Assembly (NCBI RefSeq): GCF_022846615.1
Contig: NZ_AP025637.1
Span: 1,792,501-1,856,500, forward strand
DNA length: 64,000 nucleotides
Direction of reading: 5' to 3'
DNA from: Roseomonas fluvialis
GTDB taxonomy: Bacteria; Pseudomonadota; Alphaproteobacteria; Acetobacterales; Acetobacteraceae
How positions within the stretch are numbered: position 1 is the stretch's first letter; each line of letters starts with the position of its first letter. Shown piece after piece: positions 10,629-19,810 of the stretch. Position numbers and translations under genes: made by a program. The notes under the pieces are model-generated. The model ran no database searches. It was given only the letters and a program-made list of their open reading frames with translations, and had not been told where the DNA came from.

Positions 10629-11906
10629 TCAGGCCGGCCAGGCGATGGCGGGCAGTAGGGTGCCGCGGCATTCGCCGAACCCGATCGGCACGGCGCCGGG
10701 GGCTTCGGCGCGGGCGCGGAAGATGATCTCGTCGCCATCCTGGATCCAGCGGCGCGTCTCGCCGTTGGGCAGCGCCACGGGGCCGGTCAGGCCGATCTCG
10801 GCGAGGCACGCGCGTGCGGTGTCCTCGTGGCCGGAGACGGTGCCGCTGCCGAGCAGGTCGCCGGCCAGCAGGTTGCAGCCGTTCGTCGCGTGGTGCGCCA
10901 CCATCGTCGCGGCGGTCCAGTACATGGCGCCGAACTGCGTGTCGGTCAGGATGAAGGGGGCCGCGCCCTCCGCGCGCATGCGGGGCGTCACGATGGCGGC
11001 GGTCATGCGCACCGACAGCGCGCCGCTGCTGCGGTTCCAGGGGCTGTCGAGATAGGGCAGGGCGGGCGGGTCCTGCGGGGGCGCGGCGGTCTCGAAGGGG
11101 GCCAGCGCCTCCGCCGTGACGATCCAGGGCGAGACGGAGGTCGAGACCGATTTGCCGAGGAACGGCCCGAGCGGCGGCATCTCCCAGCGCTGCACGTCGC
11201 GTACCGACCAGTCGTTCAGCAGACCGTAGCCGAAGATGCGATCCGGCGCGGCCGCCATGGTCACGGGTTCGCCGAGCGCATTGTCTCCGGCGATCCAGAC
11301 GGCCATTTCCAGTTCGTAGTCCATCGCCTCGGTGGGGCCGAAATGCACGGTGCCGTCCTGGCGCTGCCACTGGCCATGCGGGCGGACCACGTCCTCGCCC
11401 GAGACGCGCACCGACGAGGCACGGGAATGATACGCCACCGGCAGGTGGCGGAAGGCGGGGGGCAGCGGGTTGTTCGGGTCTCGCCGCGCGCCGAGCCGCG
11501 CGCAGTGGTCGTAGCTTGCCATGAAGTCGGAGAAATTGCGGACGCTGCAGGGCAGATGCATGCGCGCCTGCGCCATCGGCACCAGCAGATCCGGGCGTGC
11601 CGGCGCATCGGCGCGCAGCAGGGCCGAGACCTCGGCGCGCAGCGCGGCGGAGGCACCGCGCCCGGCCGCCATCAGCGGTGCCAGGCTGTCCGCCGCCGCG
11701 GCGGCGTTGCTCACCAGCCCCGCCGCATGGGCGGCGCGCAGGTCCAGCACCTGGTCGCCGATCGCCACGCCGCAGCGCGGTCCGGCCCCGGTGGTGGCGA
11801 ACACCGCCAACGGCAGGTTCTGGATGGGGAAATCCGTCCCCGATGCCTGTGCCGTCGCGACCCAACTGCGCAGCGCCGGGTCATGCGTCGCGTCCCGAAC
11901 CGCCAT
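10629..11906 (-). CDS. fahA: Fumarylacetoacetase
   Basis: The 425-residue protein matches fumarylacetoacetase, which cleaves fumarylacetoacetate into fumarate and acetoacetate in tyrosine and homogentisate breakdown. It has an N-terminal SH3-like domain (about 1-110), then the FAH catalytic fold. Key segments include NFSDFMASYDHC, YHSRASSVRVSG, the metal Glu pair in YELEMAVWIAG, and NDWSVRDVQRWE. ATG 11906 has AGGAGG seven bases upstream; an in-frame start at 11930 is less likely. No homogentisate dioxygenase or maleylacetoacetate isomerase is adjacent, so a related substrate is possible. It is divergent from gabD. Confidence 0.9.
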   Translation of the reverse strand: MAVRDATHDPALRSWVATAQASGTDFPIQNLPLAVFATTGAGPRCGVAIGDQVLDLRAAHAAGLVSNAAAAADSLAPLMAAGRGASAALRAEVSALLRADAPARPDLLVPMAQARMHLPCSVRNFSDFMASYDHCARLGARRDPNNPLPPAFRHLPVAYHSRASSVRVSGEDVVRPHGQWQRQDGTVHFGPTEAMDYELEMAVWIAGDNALGEPVTMAAAPDRIFGYGLLNDWSVRDVQRWEMPPLGPFLGKSVSTSVSPWIVTAEALAPFETAAPPQDPPALPYLDSPWNRSSGALSVRMTAAIVTPRMRAEGAAPFILTDTQFGAMYWTAATMVAHHATNGCNLLAGDLLGSGTVSGHEDTARACLAEIGLTGPVALPNGETRRWIQDGDEIIFRARAEAPGAVPIGFGECRGTLLPAIAWPA

Positions 11907-11967
11907 CGGTGTTTCCTCCTGGTGGCGCAATCATGCCCGCGTCGCGGGACCGTGCAAGGCGCCACGG

Positions 11968-11996
11968 CTGACATGGCATCGCCCGCGCCCTATCTT
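11968..11996 (+). promoter_or_regulatory. Predicted promoter of gabD
   Basis: CTGACA (11968-11973) and TATCTT (11991-11996) are spaced by 17 bases, a good sigma-70 match. It lies in the 116-base gap between the divergent fahA and gabD genes, and an AGGAGG ribosome-binding site follows before ATG 12023. Confidence 0.6.
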
Positions 11997-12022
11997 CGGT
12001 ACAACCACGAGGAGGGCCAGCC

Positions 12023-13501
12023 ATGCTCGACGCCATCGCCAAGATCCCGCTGAAGGATCCCGACCTTTTCCGCCAGGCGAACCACATCGCCGGCGCCTGG
12101 GTGCAGGCGGACAGCGGCAAGACCATCGCCGTGCGCAACCCCGCCAGCGGCGAGGTGATCGGCTCCGTCCCCGCCATGGGCCGTGCCGAGACCCGCCGCG
12201 CGATCGAAGCAGCCAACGCCGCTTGGCCGGCCTGGCGCGCGATGCTTGCGAAGGACCGCGCCGTCATCCTGCACAAGCTCGCGAAGCTGATGCACGAGAA
12301 TGCCGACGACCTGGCCGCCATCATGACGGCGGAGCAGGGCAAGCCGCTCGCCGAAGCGAAGGGCGAGGTGGTCTATGCCGCGTCCTTCATCGAGTGGTTC
12401 GCCGATGAAGGCCGGCGCGTCTATGGCGAGACCATCCCACAGAACGCCAAGGGCCGGCGCATCATCGTGACCAAGGAGCCGATCGGCGTCTTCGCCGCCA
12501 TCACGCCCTGGAACTTCCCGGCCGCCATGATCACCCGCAAGGCCGGCCCCGGCTGGGCCGCCGGCTGCACCGGCGTGATCCGCCCGGCGAGCCAGACGCC
12601 CTTCAGCGCGCTGGCCATCGCCGTGCTGGCCGAACGCGCGGGCATGCCGGCCGGCGTGTGCAACGTGATCACCGGGCCGTCGGGCGAGACGGGGCGCGAG
12701 CTCACGGCCAACCCGATCGTGCGCAAGCTGTCCTTCACCGGGTCGACGGAAGTCGGGCGCGTGCTGCTCGCGCAATGCGCCGAGACGATCAAGAAGACCT
12801 CGATGGAACTCGGCGGAAATGCGCCCTTCATCGTCTTCGATGACGCCGACCTGGATCAAGCGGTGCTGGGTGCGATGGCGTCGAAGTACCGCAACACCGG
12901 GCAGACCTGCGTCTGCGCCAACCGGCTGCTGGTTCAGGACGGCGTCTACGACGCCTTCACCGCCAAGCTGAAGGAGGCGGTCGAAGGGCTGAAGGTCGGC
13001 CCGGGCATGGAACCTGGCGTGACGCAGGGCCCGCTGATCAACGCCGATGCGGTGGCGAAGGTCGAGGAACACATCGCCGACGCGCTGGCCAAGGGGGCGA
13101 GCATCGTCACCGGGGGCAAGCGCCACGCCCGCGGCGGCAATTTCTTCGAACCCACGGTGCTCGCGAACGTGCCGCGTGGGGCGAAGATCTTCGGCGAGGA
13201 GACCTTCGGCCCGGTCGCGCCGCTGTTCCGCTTCAAGACCGAGGAGGAAGCGATCCAGCTCGCGAACGACACCGAGTTCGGCCTGGCCTCGTATTTCTAC
13301 GCGCGCGACGTGGGTCGCATCTTCCGCGTCGCGGAGGCGCTGGAATACGGCATCATCGGCATCAACGAGGGCATCATCTCGACCGCCGAGGTGCCCTTCG
13401 GCGGCTTCAAGCAGTCGGGCCTGGGGCGCGAGGGCAGCAGCCATGGCATCGACGAATATCTCGAGGTGAAGTACCTCGCGATCGGCGGTATTGGGACGTG
13501 A
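12023..13501 (+). CDS. gabD: NAD(P)-dependent succinate-semialdehyde dehydrogenase
   Basis: The 492-residue aldehyde dehydrogenase has TPWNFPAAMITRK near residue 165, the cofactor loop FTGSTEVGRVL, catalytic Glu in ELGGNAPFIVFDDADLD and catalytic Cys in NTGQTCVCANR. Length and overall sequence fit the GabD subgroup, which oxidises succinate semialdehyde to succinate in GABA and related catabolism. The next gene starts inside its stop codon (GTGA). Neighbouring fahA, cyclase and MaoC genes suggest a wider organic-acid catabolic role, so other semialdehydes could also be substrates. Confidence 0.92.
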   Translation: MLDAIAKIPLKDPDLFRQANHIAGAWVQADSGKTIAVRNPASGEVIGSVPAMGRAETRRAIEAANAAWPAWRAMLAKDRAVILHKLAKLMHENADDLAAIMTAEQGKPLAEAKGEVVYAASFIEWFADEGRRVYGETIPQNAKGRRIIVTKEPIGVFAAITPWNFPAAMITRKAGPGWAAGCTGVIRPASQTPFSALAIAVLAERAGMPAGVCNVITGPSGETGRELTANPIVRKLSFTGSTEVGRVLLAQCAETIKKTSMELGGNAPFIVFDDADLDQAVLGAMASKYRNTGQTCVCANRLLVQDGVYDAFTAKLKEAVEGLKVGPGMEPGVTQGPLINADAVAKVEEHIADALAKGASIVTGGKRHARGGNFFEPTVLANVPRGAKIFGEETFGPVAPLFRFKTEEEAIQLANDTEFGLASYFYARDVGRIFRVAEALEYGIIGINEGIISTAEVPFGGFKQSGLGREGSSHGIDEYLEVKYLAIGGIGT

Positions 13502-13950
13502 GCGCGCTCTACCTCGAGGACCTGACACCGGGGCGGCGCTTCGCCGCCGGCCCGGTCACGGTCACCGAGGCGGAGATCATCGCCTTCGCGACCCGCTACG
13601 ATCCCCAGCCCTTCCACACGGATCCCGCCGCGGCGCAGGACCACGCCCTGTTCCGGGGACTGGCGGCGAGCGGCTGGCACACCGCCGCACTCACCATGCG
13701 CATGATCGTCGACGCCATGGGCGGCATCGCCGGTGGCATCATCGGCGGTGGCGGCGACCTGCAATGGCCGCGCCCGACGCGCCCCGGCGACATGCTGACG
13801 CTGGATGTCGAGGTGCTGGAAGCGACGCCCTCGCGCTCGCGCCCCGAACGCGGATCCGCGCTGATCCGCTACCGCACCCTCAACCAGGCCGGCGAGGAAG
13901 TGCAGGTCTTCACGGCCCGCGCCGTGGTGCCGCGACGTCCGCAGGGCTGA
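13498..13950 (+). CDS. MaoC-like hot-dog dehydratase
   Basis: The 150-residue single hot-dog protein starts at GTG 13498, overlapping the gabD stop. It carries the hydratase-2 motif around YDPQPFHTDPAAAQ, with the expected Asp/His catalytic pair, then FRGLAASGWHTAALTMRM. Family members hydrate enoyl-CoA (R-specific) or dehydrate related thioesters; some MaoC-like proteins act on mesaconyl or other branched CoA esters. The translational coupling to gabD points to a shared pathway. The specific CoA substrate is not predictable. Confidence 0.88.
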   Translation: MSALYLEDLTPGRRFAAGPVTVTEAEIIAFATRYDPQPFHTDPAAAQDHALFRGLAASGWHTAALTMRMIVDAMGGIAGGIIGGGGDLQWPRPTRPGDMLTLDVEVLEATPSRSRPERGSALIRYRTLNQAGEEVQVFTARAVVPRRPQG

Positions 13951-13974
13951 AGGTTCGGCGCAACACCGGCGTGC

Positions 13975-13991
13975 GGATGCGGTGCGCATCC
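13975..13991 (+). terminator. Possible hairpin after MaoC gene
   Basis: Arms GGATGC (13975-13980) and GCATCC (13986-13991) flank a five-base loop between convergent genes ending at 13950 and 14038. It is short and has no T run. Confidence 0.3.
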
Positions 13992-14037
13992 AGGCGCCTG
14001 AGGCGGCACGGGCTCACGCCAGGCTCCTGTCTCGCGC

Positions 14038-14364
14038 TCACTTGAGATCGAGCGTCCCGCGGGCCGCATCGATGCTGCGAAAACTCCGCAGAGTGCCGTC
14101 CGCGAGCTGCACGGTGACCGTGTAGCGCCCCACGCAGTACGGCATGAACACCGTAACCCTCTCCCCGGCCAATAGTCCCCCTGACGGCAGCTGGTTTTCG
14201 CTTGGCTGGGCCGGGCTCGGCTGCAAGTCCTCGGTGATCGCCAGACGATGAATGCGCTGTCCCGTTGCGTTGTGCAGTTCCAGTCTGCCGGGCAGCGCGC
14301 AGGCCAGCGCGGGTCCGGCGATAACGCCGGTCAGCAGCGTAGCCAGGACAGGCAGGCGTGGCAT
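14038..14364 (-). CDS. Small secreted protein of unknown function
   Basis: The 108-residue product has a signal peptide (MPRLPVLATLLTGVIAGPALA) ending just before a Cys. The start at 14364 is chosen because it places this signal at the N-terminus; the frame is open further upstream without signal-like sequence. The mature part is beta-rich, with LELHNATGQRIHRLAITED and YTVTVQLADGTLRSF, and two Cys residues that could pair. The pattern resembles small proteins that bind or scaffold at the cell surface, but I recognise no family. It converges with the MaoC gene. Confidence 0.6.
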   Translation of the reverse strand: MPRLPVLATLLTGVIAGPALACALPGRLELHNATGQRIHRLAITEDLQPSPAQPSENQLPSGGLLAGERVTVFMPYCVGRYTVTVQLADGTLRSFRSIDAARGTLDLK

Positions 14365-14563
14365 GGCGGGTTCCCCGTTGCATGAGGGCGTGCCGGGCGT
14401 CGTGGTGCCAGGACACCCTAACGCCGCGCAGATACATGCACCATCGGGACGTAGTGCCTGGACGCGAGCGCCGCCAGGCAAGGCAGCCATGCCAAGGGAT
14501 GCTATTGGCCCAACAGCCGGGTTCGCCGATATCCTGTGCGACCCTGCAAGGAGCCTGCCCGCC

Positions 14564-15940
14564 ATGTCCTACGACTTCGATCTGTTTGTCATCGGTGGCG
14601 GCTCGGCCGGCGTGCGCTGCGGGCGGATCGCCGCCGGCCATGGCGCGCGCGTGGCGGTGGCGGAGGAGCGCTTCTGGGGCGGCACCTGCGTTAATGTCGG
14701 CTGCGTGCCCAAGAAAATCATGGTGAACGCCGCCGAGTACGGCGCCTGGGCGCAGGATGCCGCGGCCTTCGGCTGGGACATGGCGGTGGCGGGCCATGAC
14801 TGGGCGAAGCTTGCCGCCGCGCGGGATGCCGAGGTCGCGCGCCTGTCGGGCATCTACGGCAAGCTGCTGGCCGGCGCGGGCGTGACGTCCTTCGATGCAC
14901 GCGCGACCTTCCTCGACCCGCATACGCTGGACGTCGGGGGGCAGCGCGTCACCGCCGAGCGCATCGTCATCGCCACCGGCGGCACGCCCATGCGCCTCGA
15001 TATCCCGGGTGCGGAACTCGGCCTCGTCTCGGACGACCTGTTCACGCTGAAGGCGCTGCCCAAGCGCGCCGTTGTGATCGGCGCGGGCTACATCGCGGTG
15101 GAATTCGCCACCATCCTGCAGGGCCTGGGGTCGGAGGTGGACCTGATGTACCGCGCCCCGCTGCCGCTGCGCGGCTTCGACGAGGATGTGCGCGGCGCCG
15201 CCGCCGAAGCCCTCGCCGCGCAGGGCATGCGCCTTAACCCCGATGCCCGGCCCACCCGCATCACGCAGTTGCCCGGCGAACTGATGGTCGCGATGTCCAA
15301 CAACTTCATGCGCGAGACGGATGCCGTGTTCTTCTGCACCGGCCGCGCGCCGAACACCGCGGGGTTGGGGCTTGAGAAGGCTGGCATCACGCCGATGTCC
15401 ACCGGCGCCATCCCGGTGAACGACGATCACCAGACCGAGCAGCCGCACATCTACGCGATCGGCGACGTGATCGACCGGGTGAACCTGACGCCGATGGCGA
15501 CTGCGGTCGGGCACGCGCTGGCGGATACGCTGTTCGGCAACAATGCGCGCCGCGCGTCGTACAAGAATGTCGCCACGGCGGTGTTCATGTCTCCGCCCAT
15601 CGCGACGGTGGGGCTGACGGAAACCGAGGCCGCGGCGGCCGGGCCCGTCGATGTCTACGTCACGCGCTTCACGCCCATGCGCCACACCATCAGCAAGCGC
15701 GAGGGCCGCAAGACCCTAATGAAGCTGGTGGTGGACCAGGCGAGCCAGCGCGTGCTCGGCGCGCACATGCTGGGCGAGGACTCCGCCGAGATCATGCAGG
15801 GCATCGCCATCGCCATCGGCATGGGTGCCACCAAGCAGGATTTCGACCGCACCATCGGCATCCACCCCACGGCGGCCGAGGAATTCGTGACGCTGCGCAC
15901 GCGCACCCGCGTGGCGGGCGTGGCGGCCGCGGCGCAATAG
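14564..15940 (+). CDS. gor: Glutathione-disulfide reductase
   Basis: The 458-residue flavoprotein has an FAD-binding N-terminus (FVIGGGSAGVRCGRIA), the redox-active disulfide C42-C47 in GGTCVNVGCVPKK, an NAD(P)-binding motif VIGAGYIAVEFA near 165, an FAD segment IYAIGDV, and the C-terminal dimer-interface HPTAAEE with catalytic His. It reduces glutathione disulfide and so supports glutaredoxins such as the one at 52 kb. An AAGGAG ribosome-binding site is at 14548-14553. The next gene starts one base after its stop. Glutathione reductase is preferred to mercuric or trypanothione reductase by overall sequence. Confidence 0.93.
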   Translation: MSYDFDLFVIGGGSAGVRCGRIAAGHGARVAVAEERFWGGTCVNVGCVPKKIMVNAAEYGAWAQDAAAFGWDMAVAGHDWAKLAAARDAEVARLSGIYGKLLAGAGVTSFDARATFLDPHTLDVGGQRVTAERIVIATGGTPMRLDIPGAELGLVSDDLFTLKALPKRAVVIGAGYIAVEFATILQGLGSEVDLMYRAPLPLRGFDEDVRGAAAEALAAQGMRLNPDARPTRITQLPGELMVAMSNNFMRETDAVFFCTGRAPNTAGLGLEKAGITPMSTGAIPVNDDHQTEQPHIYAIGDVIDRVNLTPMATAVGHALADTLFGNNARRASYKNVATAVFMSPPIATVGLTETEAAAAGPVDVYVTRFTPMRHTISKREGRKTLMKLVVDQASQRVLGAHMLGEDSAEIMQGIAIAIGMGATKQDFDRTIGIHPTAAEEFVTLRTRTRVAGVAAAAQ

Positions 15941-15941
15941 C

Positions 15942-17153
15942 GTGCCACCCGCCGCGCGCCTGCCGATCGTCTTCGCCGCGACGGGGCATTTCCTGCACCA
16001 CGTGCTGACGGGGCTTTTCCTGACCCTCGCCGTGGTGCTCGAACGCGCCTGGGAGATGCCCTATGCCGAGATCATCACGCTCTGGACCATCGGTGCCGCG
16101 CTGATCGGCCTTGGCGCGCCGGCGGCTGGGTGGCTGGCGGATCGCTTCGGCCATGCGCGGATGATGGCGGTGTTCTTCCTGGGCATCGGCGCGGCGTCCG
16201 TCGTGGCGGGACTGGTCAGTGGGCCGACCGGCATGGCGGCGGCGCTGGCGGGCATCGGCTTGTTCGGCGCGCTGTACCATCCGGTCGCGCTCGCCTGGGT
16301 CTCGATGGCTGCACCGGTCGAGATTCGTGGGCGCGTGATGGGCTGGGTCGGTATCGCGGGCAGCATCGGCGTGGCTCTCGCGGCGGTGATCGCGGGCGGC
16401 ATTGCGGCGCTGGCGGGCTGGCGCATGGCGATGATCGTCCCTGGCGTCGTGACCATCGCGGGCGGCGTGGCGCTCGTGATGGCGATTTTGGCCGGGCGCG
16501 TCGTGCAGGTCGCCGCGCAACAGCCCGCACCTGGCGCGGCGCCCATCGAGGCCCGCGCGCCCTTCGGCGTGCTGGCGGTGCTGGTGGTGACCTTCACACT
16601 GGGGTCGGTCGCCTACACCGCCTTCAGTACGGCGTTGCCGAAGTGGCTGAGCGATTCGCTGTCGCTCGATGCGACCGACGCGGCGCGGCTTGGTGTCGTG
16701 GTGGGTGCGACGTTGCTCCTGGGCAGCGTCGGGCAGCTCATCGGCGGGCGGCTGGCGGATCGGTTGCCGTTCAAGTGGCTCTATGTCGCGACCTTCGCGC
16801 TGAAGCTGGTGCCGCTGGCGCTGGCGGCGCTGATCGGTGGTCCCGTCGCGGTGGTGCTGGCCGCCGTGATCGGCCTGACCTTCGACATGTCGGCGCCCGT
16901 CGAGAACCTGCTGCTCGCGCGCTATTCCTCAGGCCGCCGGCGCGGGCTCGCCTTCGGGATGAAGTTCGCGATCGGCTTCGCCGCCGCGCCGATCGGCGTG
17001 AACATGGTGGCCTGGGCCTATGGCGAGGCGGCGGGCGGTGCGCCGGCGCTGTTCGGCATCCTGGCGGCGATGTCGGCGGTGATGCTGGCGGCCGCGCTGC
17101 TGTTGCCGCGCGAGGCTGCGCCCGTACCACGCGGGCTGGCTGCGGCGGAGTAG
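15942..17153 (+). CDS. MFS transporter
   Basis: The 403-residue integral membrane protein starts at GTG 15942, one base after the gor stop. It has about 12 hydrophobic segments and an MFS loop motif GWLADRFGHARMM after the second helix, plus GGRLADRLPFKW after the eighth. Ala/Gly/Val-rich helices and a large mid-protein loop (about 180-200) fit the 6+6 arrangement. It may export a drug or metabolite. Coupling to gor hints at a redox-related substrate, but that is only inference. Confidence 0.85.
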   Translation: MPPAARLPIVFAATGHFLHHVLTGLFLTLAVVLERAWEMPYAEIITLWTIGAALIGLGAPAAGWLADRFGHARMMAVFFLGIGAASVVAGLVSGPTGMAAALAGIGLFGALYHPVALAWVSMAAPVEIRGRVMGWVGIAGSIGVALAAVIAGGIAALAGWRMAMIVPGVVTIAGGVALVMAILAGRVVQVAAQQPAPGAAPIEARAPFGVLAVLVVTFTLGSVAYTAFSTALPKWLSDSLSLDATDAARLGVVVGATLLLGSVGQLIGGRLADRLPFKWLYVATFALKLVPLALAALIGGPVAVVLAAVIGLTFDMSAPVENLLLARYSSGRRRGLAFGMKFAIGFAAAPIGVNMVAWAYGEAAGGAPALFGILAAMSAVMLAAALLLPREAAPVPRGLAAAE

Positions 17154-17157
17154 CGAC

Positions 17158-18324
17158 TCACGCCACGCCGTTCATCTGCGCCTCGAACCCGCGGAACAGC
17201 TCCACCGCCTTCGCGTCGAAGAACGGCAGGATCTGGGTGAGGAATACCCCCGCCGTCCCGCGGCCGTGGTCGATCCAGTAGTAGGTATTCCCCAGCCCGG
17301 CCCAGGCCAGCCCACCGGCCGAGCGGCCCTGCGGCGTGGGCGCGCGGTTGACCAGGAAGGACAGGCCCCAGCCGCAGGACAGGCCGGGGAAGAAATCGGC
17401 GTCGTTGGTAGCCGCCGGCACCGCGGAGACCATCGGCTGCACCGACAGCGGCGCGATCTGGTCGCGCGCCATCTCGGCGACGGTCGTGGCCTTGAGCAAC
17501 CGTTCCCGGCCATGCCGCCCCCCGTTCAGGATCATGCGCGCGAAGGCCATGTAGTCGCCCGCGGTCGAATAGAGGCCACCGCCGCCCATCTCGAATTCCG
17601 GATCCTGCTCGACTTCGAAGGCAATAGGCGTGAGCGCGCCGTCGGCACCGCGCGCATGCATGCCCGCCAGGCGGTCGCGCATGTCCGGGCGCAGCCTGAA
17701 CGCGGTATCTGTCATGCCAAGCGGGGCGAAGATCGTCTCGGCCAGGTGCACGCCCAGGCGCTGGCCGGTGACGGCCTCGACCATCTTGCCGGCCCAGTCG
17801 ATGCCGATGCCGTAGGACCAGCCCTCGCCAGGGTCGGACAACAGCGGCAGGTCCAGCGCGGCGTTGCGGCAGGTGGTCACCGCCGGCGTGCCGGTCGCCT
17901 TCCGGTAACGGGCAATCTCCTGGCTCCACATGTCGTAGGCGAAGCCGGAGGTATGCGTCAGCAGGTGGCGCAGCGTGATGGCGCGCTTCGGCGCGCGCAG
18001 GATGGGCTGTCCGGCCGCATCGAAGCCTGCCAGGACCTGCACCGCGCCCAGCGCCGGTACGACCTCGGCGGCCGGGGCGTCGAGCGAGAGACGCCCGGCC
18101 TCGACCAGGCGCATCGCCGCTGTCGCCGTGATCGCCTTGGTCATGGACGCGATCCAGACCACCGTGTCGGGCGCCATGGGCTCGGGCGCGCCAAGGCGCC
18201 GCACGCCGTAGCCGGCGACGAAGCCGGCCTGCTCCCGCCCGCCGGCGGCCACCACCAGGCCCGGGACCTCCCCGGCCTGGACGGCCCGCTGCATCAGGAT
18301 CGCGACATCGTCGTTCAGGTCCAT
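17158..18324 (-). CDS. Serine hydrolase of the class C beta-lactamase / esterase type
   Basis: The 388-residue protein has the S-x-x-K catalytic motif SMTK (S60, K63) in VVWIASMTKAITATAA, a Tyr-containing second motif in GWSYGIGIDWAG, and a late HGRGTAGVF-like segment in place of the KTG box. Such proteins include carboxylesterases, D-aminopeptidases and penicillin-binding protein relatives; most are not clinically relevant beta-lactamases. I see no signal peptide, so it is probably cytoplasmic, which favours an esterase role. It converges with the MFS gene, four bases away. Confidence 0.85.
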   Translation of the reverse strand: MDLNDDVAILMQRAVQAGEVPGLVVAAGGREQAGFVAGYGVRRLGAPEPMAPDTVVWIASMTKAITATAAMRLVEAGRLSLDAPAAEVVPALGAVQVLAGFDAAGQPILRAPKRAITLRHLLTHTSGFAYDMWSQEIARYRKATGTPAVTTCRNAALDLPLLSDPGEGWSYGIGIDWAGKMVEAVTGQRLGVHLAETIFAPLGMTDTAFRLRPDMRDRLAGMHARGADGALTPIAFEVEQDPEFEMGGGGLYSTAGDYMAFARMILNGGRHGRERLLKATTVAEMARDQIAPLSVQPMVSAVPAATNDADFFPGLSCGWGLSFLVNRAPTPQGRSAGGLAWAGLGNTYYWIDHGRGTAGVFLTQILPFFDAKAVELFRGFEAQMNGVA

Positions 18325-18430
18325 GGCATCCTCTCATGGCGGCCCCGCAAGCCTCGCACGGACGGCGCACTTCCCCCATCCCCGGCCGCGCGGCTAAGGT
18401 GACCGCTTTCCCGAGGGAGAGTGCCAGACA

Positions 18431-19810
18431 ATGACCGCGCGTGGCTGGAGCCCCGATTCATGGCGGGCGATGCCGATCCGGCAGGTGCCGGACTATCCGG
18501 ACCAGGCGGCGCTTGCCGCGATGGAAGGGAAGATCGCGCGATTTCCCCCTCTGGTTTTTGCAGGCGAGGCCCGGCGCCTCCGGTCTGCACTCGCGCGGGC
18601 CGGTGATGGCCAGGCCTTCGTGCTGCAGGGCGGCGACTGCGCCGAGAGCTTCGGCGACTTCACCGCCAACGTCATCCGCGACACCTTCCGGGTGCTGCTG
18701 CAGATGGCCGTGGTGCTGACCTTTGGCGGGTCGGTGCCGGTTGTGAAGCTCGGTCGCATGGCTGGGCAATTCGCCAAGCCGCGGTCGTCGGACAGCGAGA
18801 CGATCGGCGGCGTGACGCTGCCATCCTACCGCGGCGACATCATCAACGGGCCGGACTTCACGTCGGAAGCCCGCATCCCCGACCCGGCGCGCATGGAATT
18901 CGCCTACATGCAGTCGGCCGGCACGATGAACCTGCTGCGCGCCTTCGCGACCGGCGGCTATGCCGACCTGCATCACGTGCACCGCTGGAACCTTGGCTTC
19001 GTCGAGCGTAGCCCGTTGGCGAGCCGCTATGCGGACCTCGCGACGCGCATCGACCAGACGCTGCACTTCATGCAGGCGTGTGGGATGTCCGACCTGCCGC
19101 AGGTGCGCGAGACGGATTTCTACACCAGCCACGAAAGCCTGCTGCTGCCTTATGAGCAGGCGCTGACGCGAATCGATTCCACCACCGGCGATGCCTATGC
19201 GTGCTCGGCCCACTTCCTGTGGATCGGCGACCGCACCCGCCAGCCCGACGGCGCGCATGTGGAATTCCTGCGCGGCGTGAAGAATCCGATCGGCATGAAG
19301 GTCGGCCCGTCAATGGACGCGGACGAGCTGGTGCGCCTGACCGAAATCCTGAACCCGGCGAATGAGAAGGGGCGCCTCACGCTCATCTCCCGCATGGGCC
19401 ACGACAAGGTGGGCGCGAAGCTGCCGGGGCTACTGCGCGCAGTGCAGAAGGCCGGGCGCAACGTCACCTGGCTGTGCGACCCGATGCACGGCAACACCAC
19501 CACCGTCGCCGGCTACAAGACCCGCGTCTTCGACTCCATCCTGGCCGAGGTGCGCGGCTTCTTCGACGCGCATGAGGCCGAGGGCACCATCGCTGGTGGC
19601 GTGCATGTCGAGATGACCGGCTCGGACGTCACGGAATGCCTGGGTGGGGCGCATCGGCTGAGCGAGACCGACCTGTCGGCCAACTACGCCACCTTCTGCG
19701 ACCCGCGGCTGAATGCCGAGCAGTCGCTGGAGCTGGCCTTCCTGATCGCGGAGGAGTTGAAGGCGCGCAAGTCGGCCGGCCAGGCGGCGCCGGCCCAGGC
19801 CGCGCAGTGA
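18431..19810 (+). CDS. aroH: Class II 3-deoxy-7-phosphoheptulonate synthase
   Basis: The 459-residue enzyme is the plant/actinobacterial type (class II) of DAHP synthase, the first step of aromatic amino-acid synthesis from PEP and erythrose-4-phosphate. Diagnostic segments include [12 protein letters not shown] (metal Cys), the PEP site region [33 protein letters not shown] and DPMHGNTTT with a metal His. Length is typical. The gene for nicotinate phosphoribosyltransferase starts inside its stop codon (GTGA), so the two are translationally coupled. The name aroH is used loosely; class II genes are also called aroG or aroF. Confidence 0.95.
   Translation: MTARGWSPDSWRAMPIRQVPDYPDQAALAAMEGKIARFPPLVFAGEARRLRSALARAGDGQAFVLQGGDCAESFGDFTANVIRDTFRVLLQMAVVLTFGGSVPVVKLGRMAGQFAKPRSSDSETIGGVTLPSYRGDIINGPDFTSEARIPDPARMEFAYMQSAGTMNLLRAFATGGYADLHHVHRWNLGFVERSPLASRYADLATRIDQTLHFMQACGMSDLPQVRETDFYTSHESLLLPYEQALTRIDSTTGDAYACSAHFLWIGDRTRQPDGAHVEFLRGVKNPIGMKVGPSMDADELVRLTEILNPANEKGRLTLISRMGHDKVGAKLPGLLRAVQKAGRNVTWLCDPMHGNTTTVAGYKTRVFDSILAEVRGFFDAHEAEGTIAGGVHVEMTGSDVTECLGGAHRLSETDLSANYATFCDPRLNAEQSLELAFLIAEELKARKSAGQAAPAQAAQ

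Noticed and set aside
17158..18324. Class C beta-lactamase resistance gene
   Set aside because: The SMTK motif is shared with many esterases; there is no signal peptide or KTG box, so antibiotic resistance is not supported.
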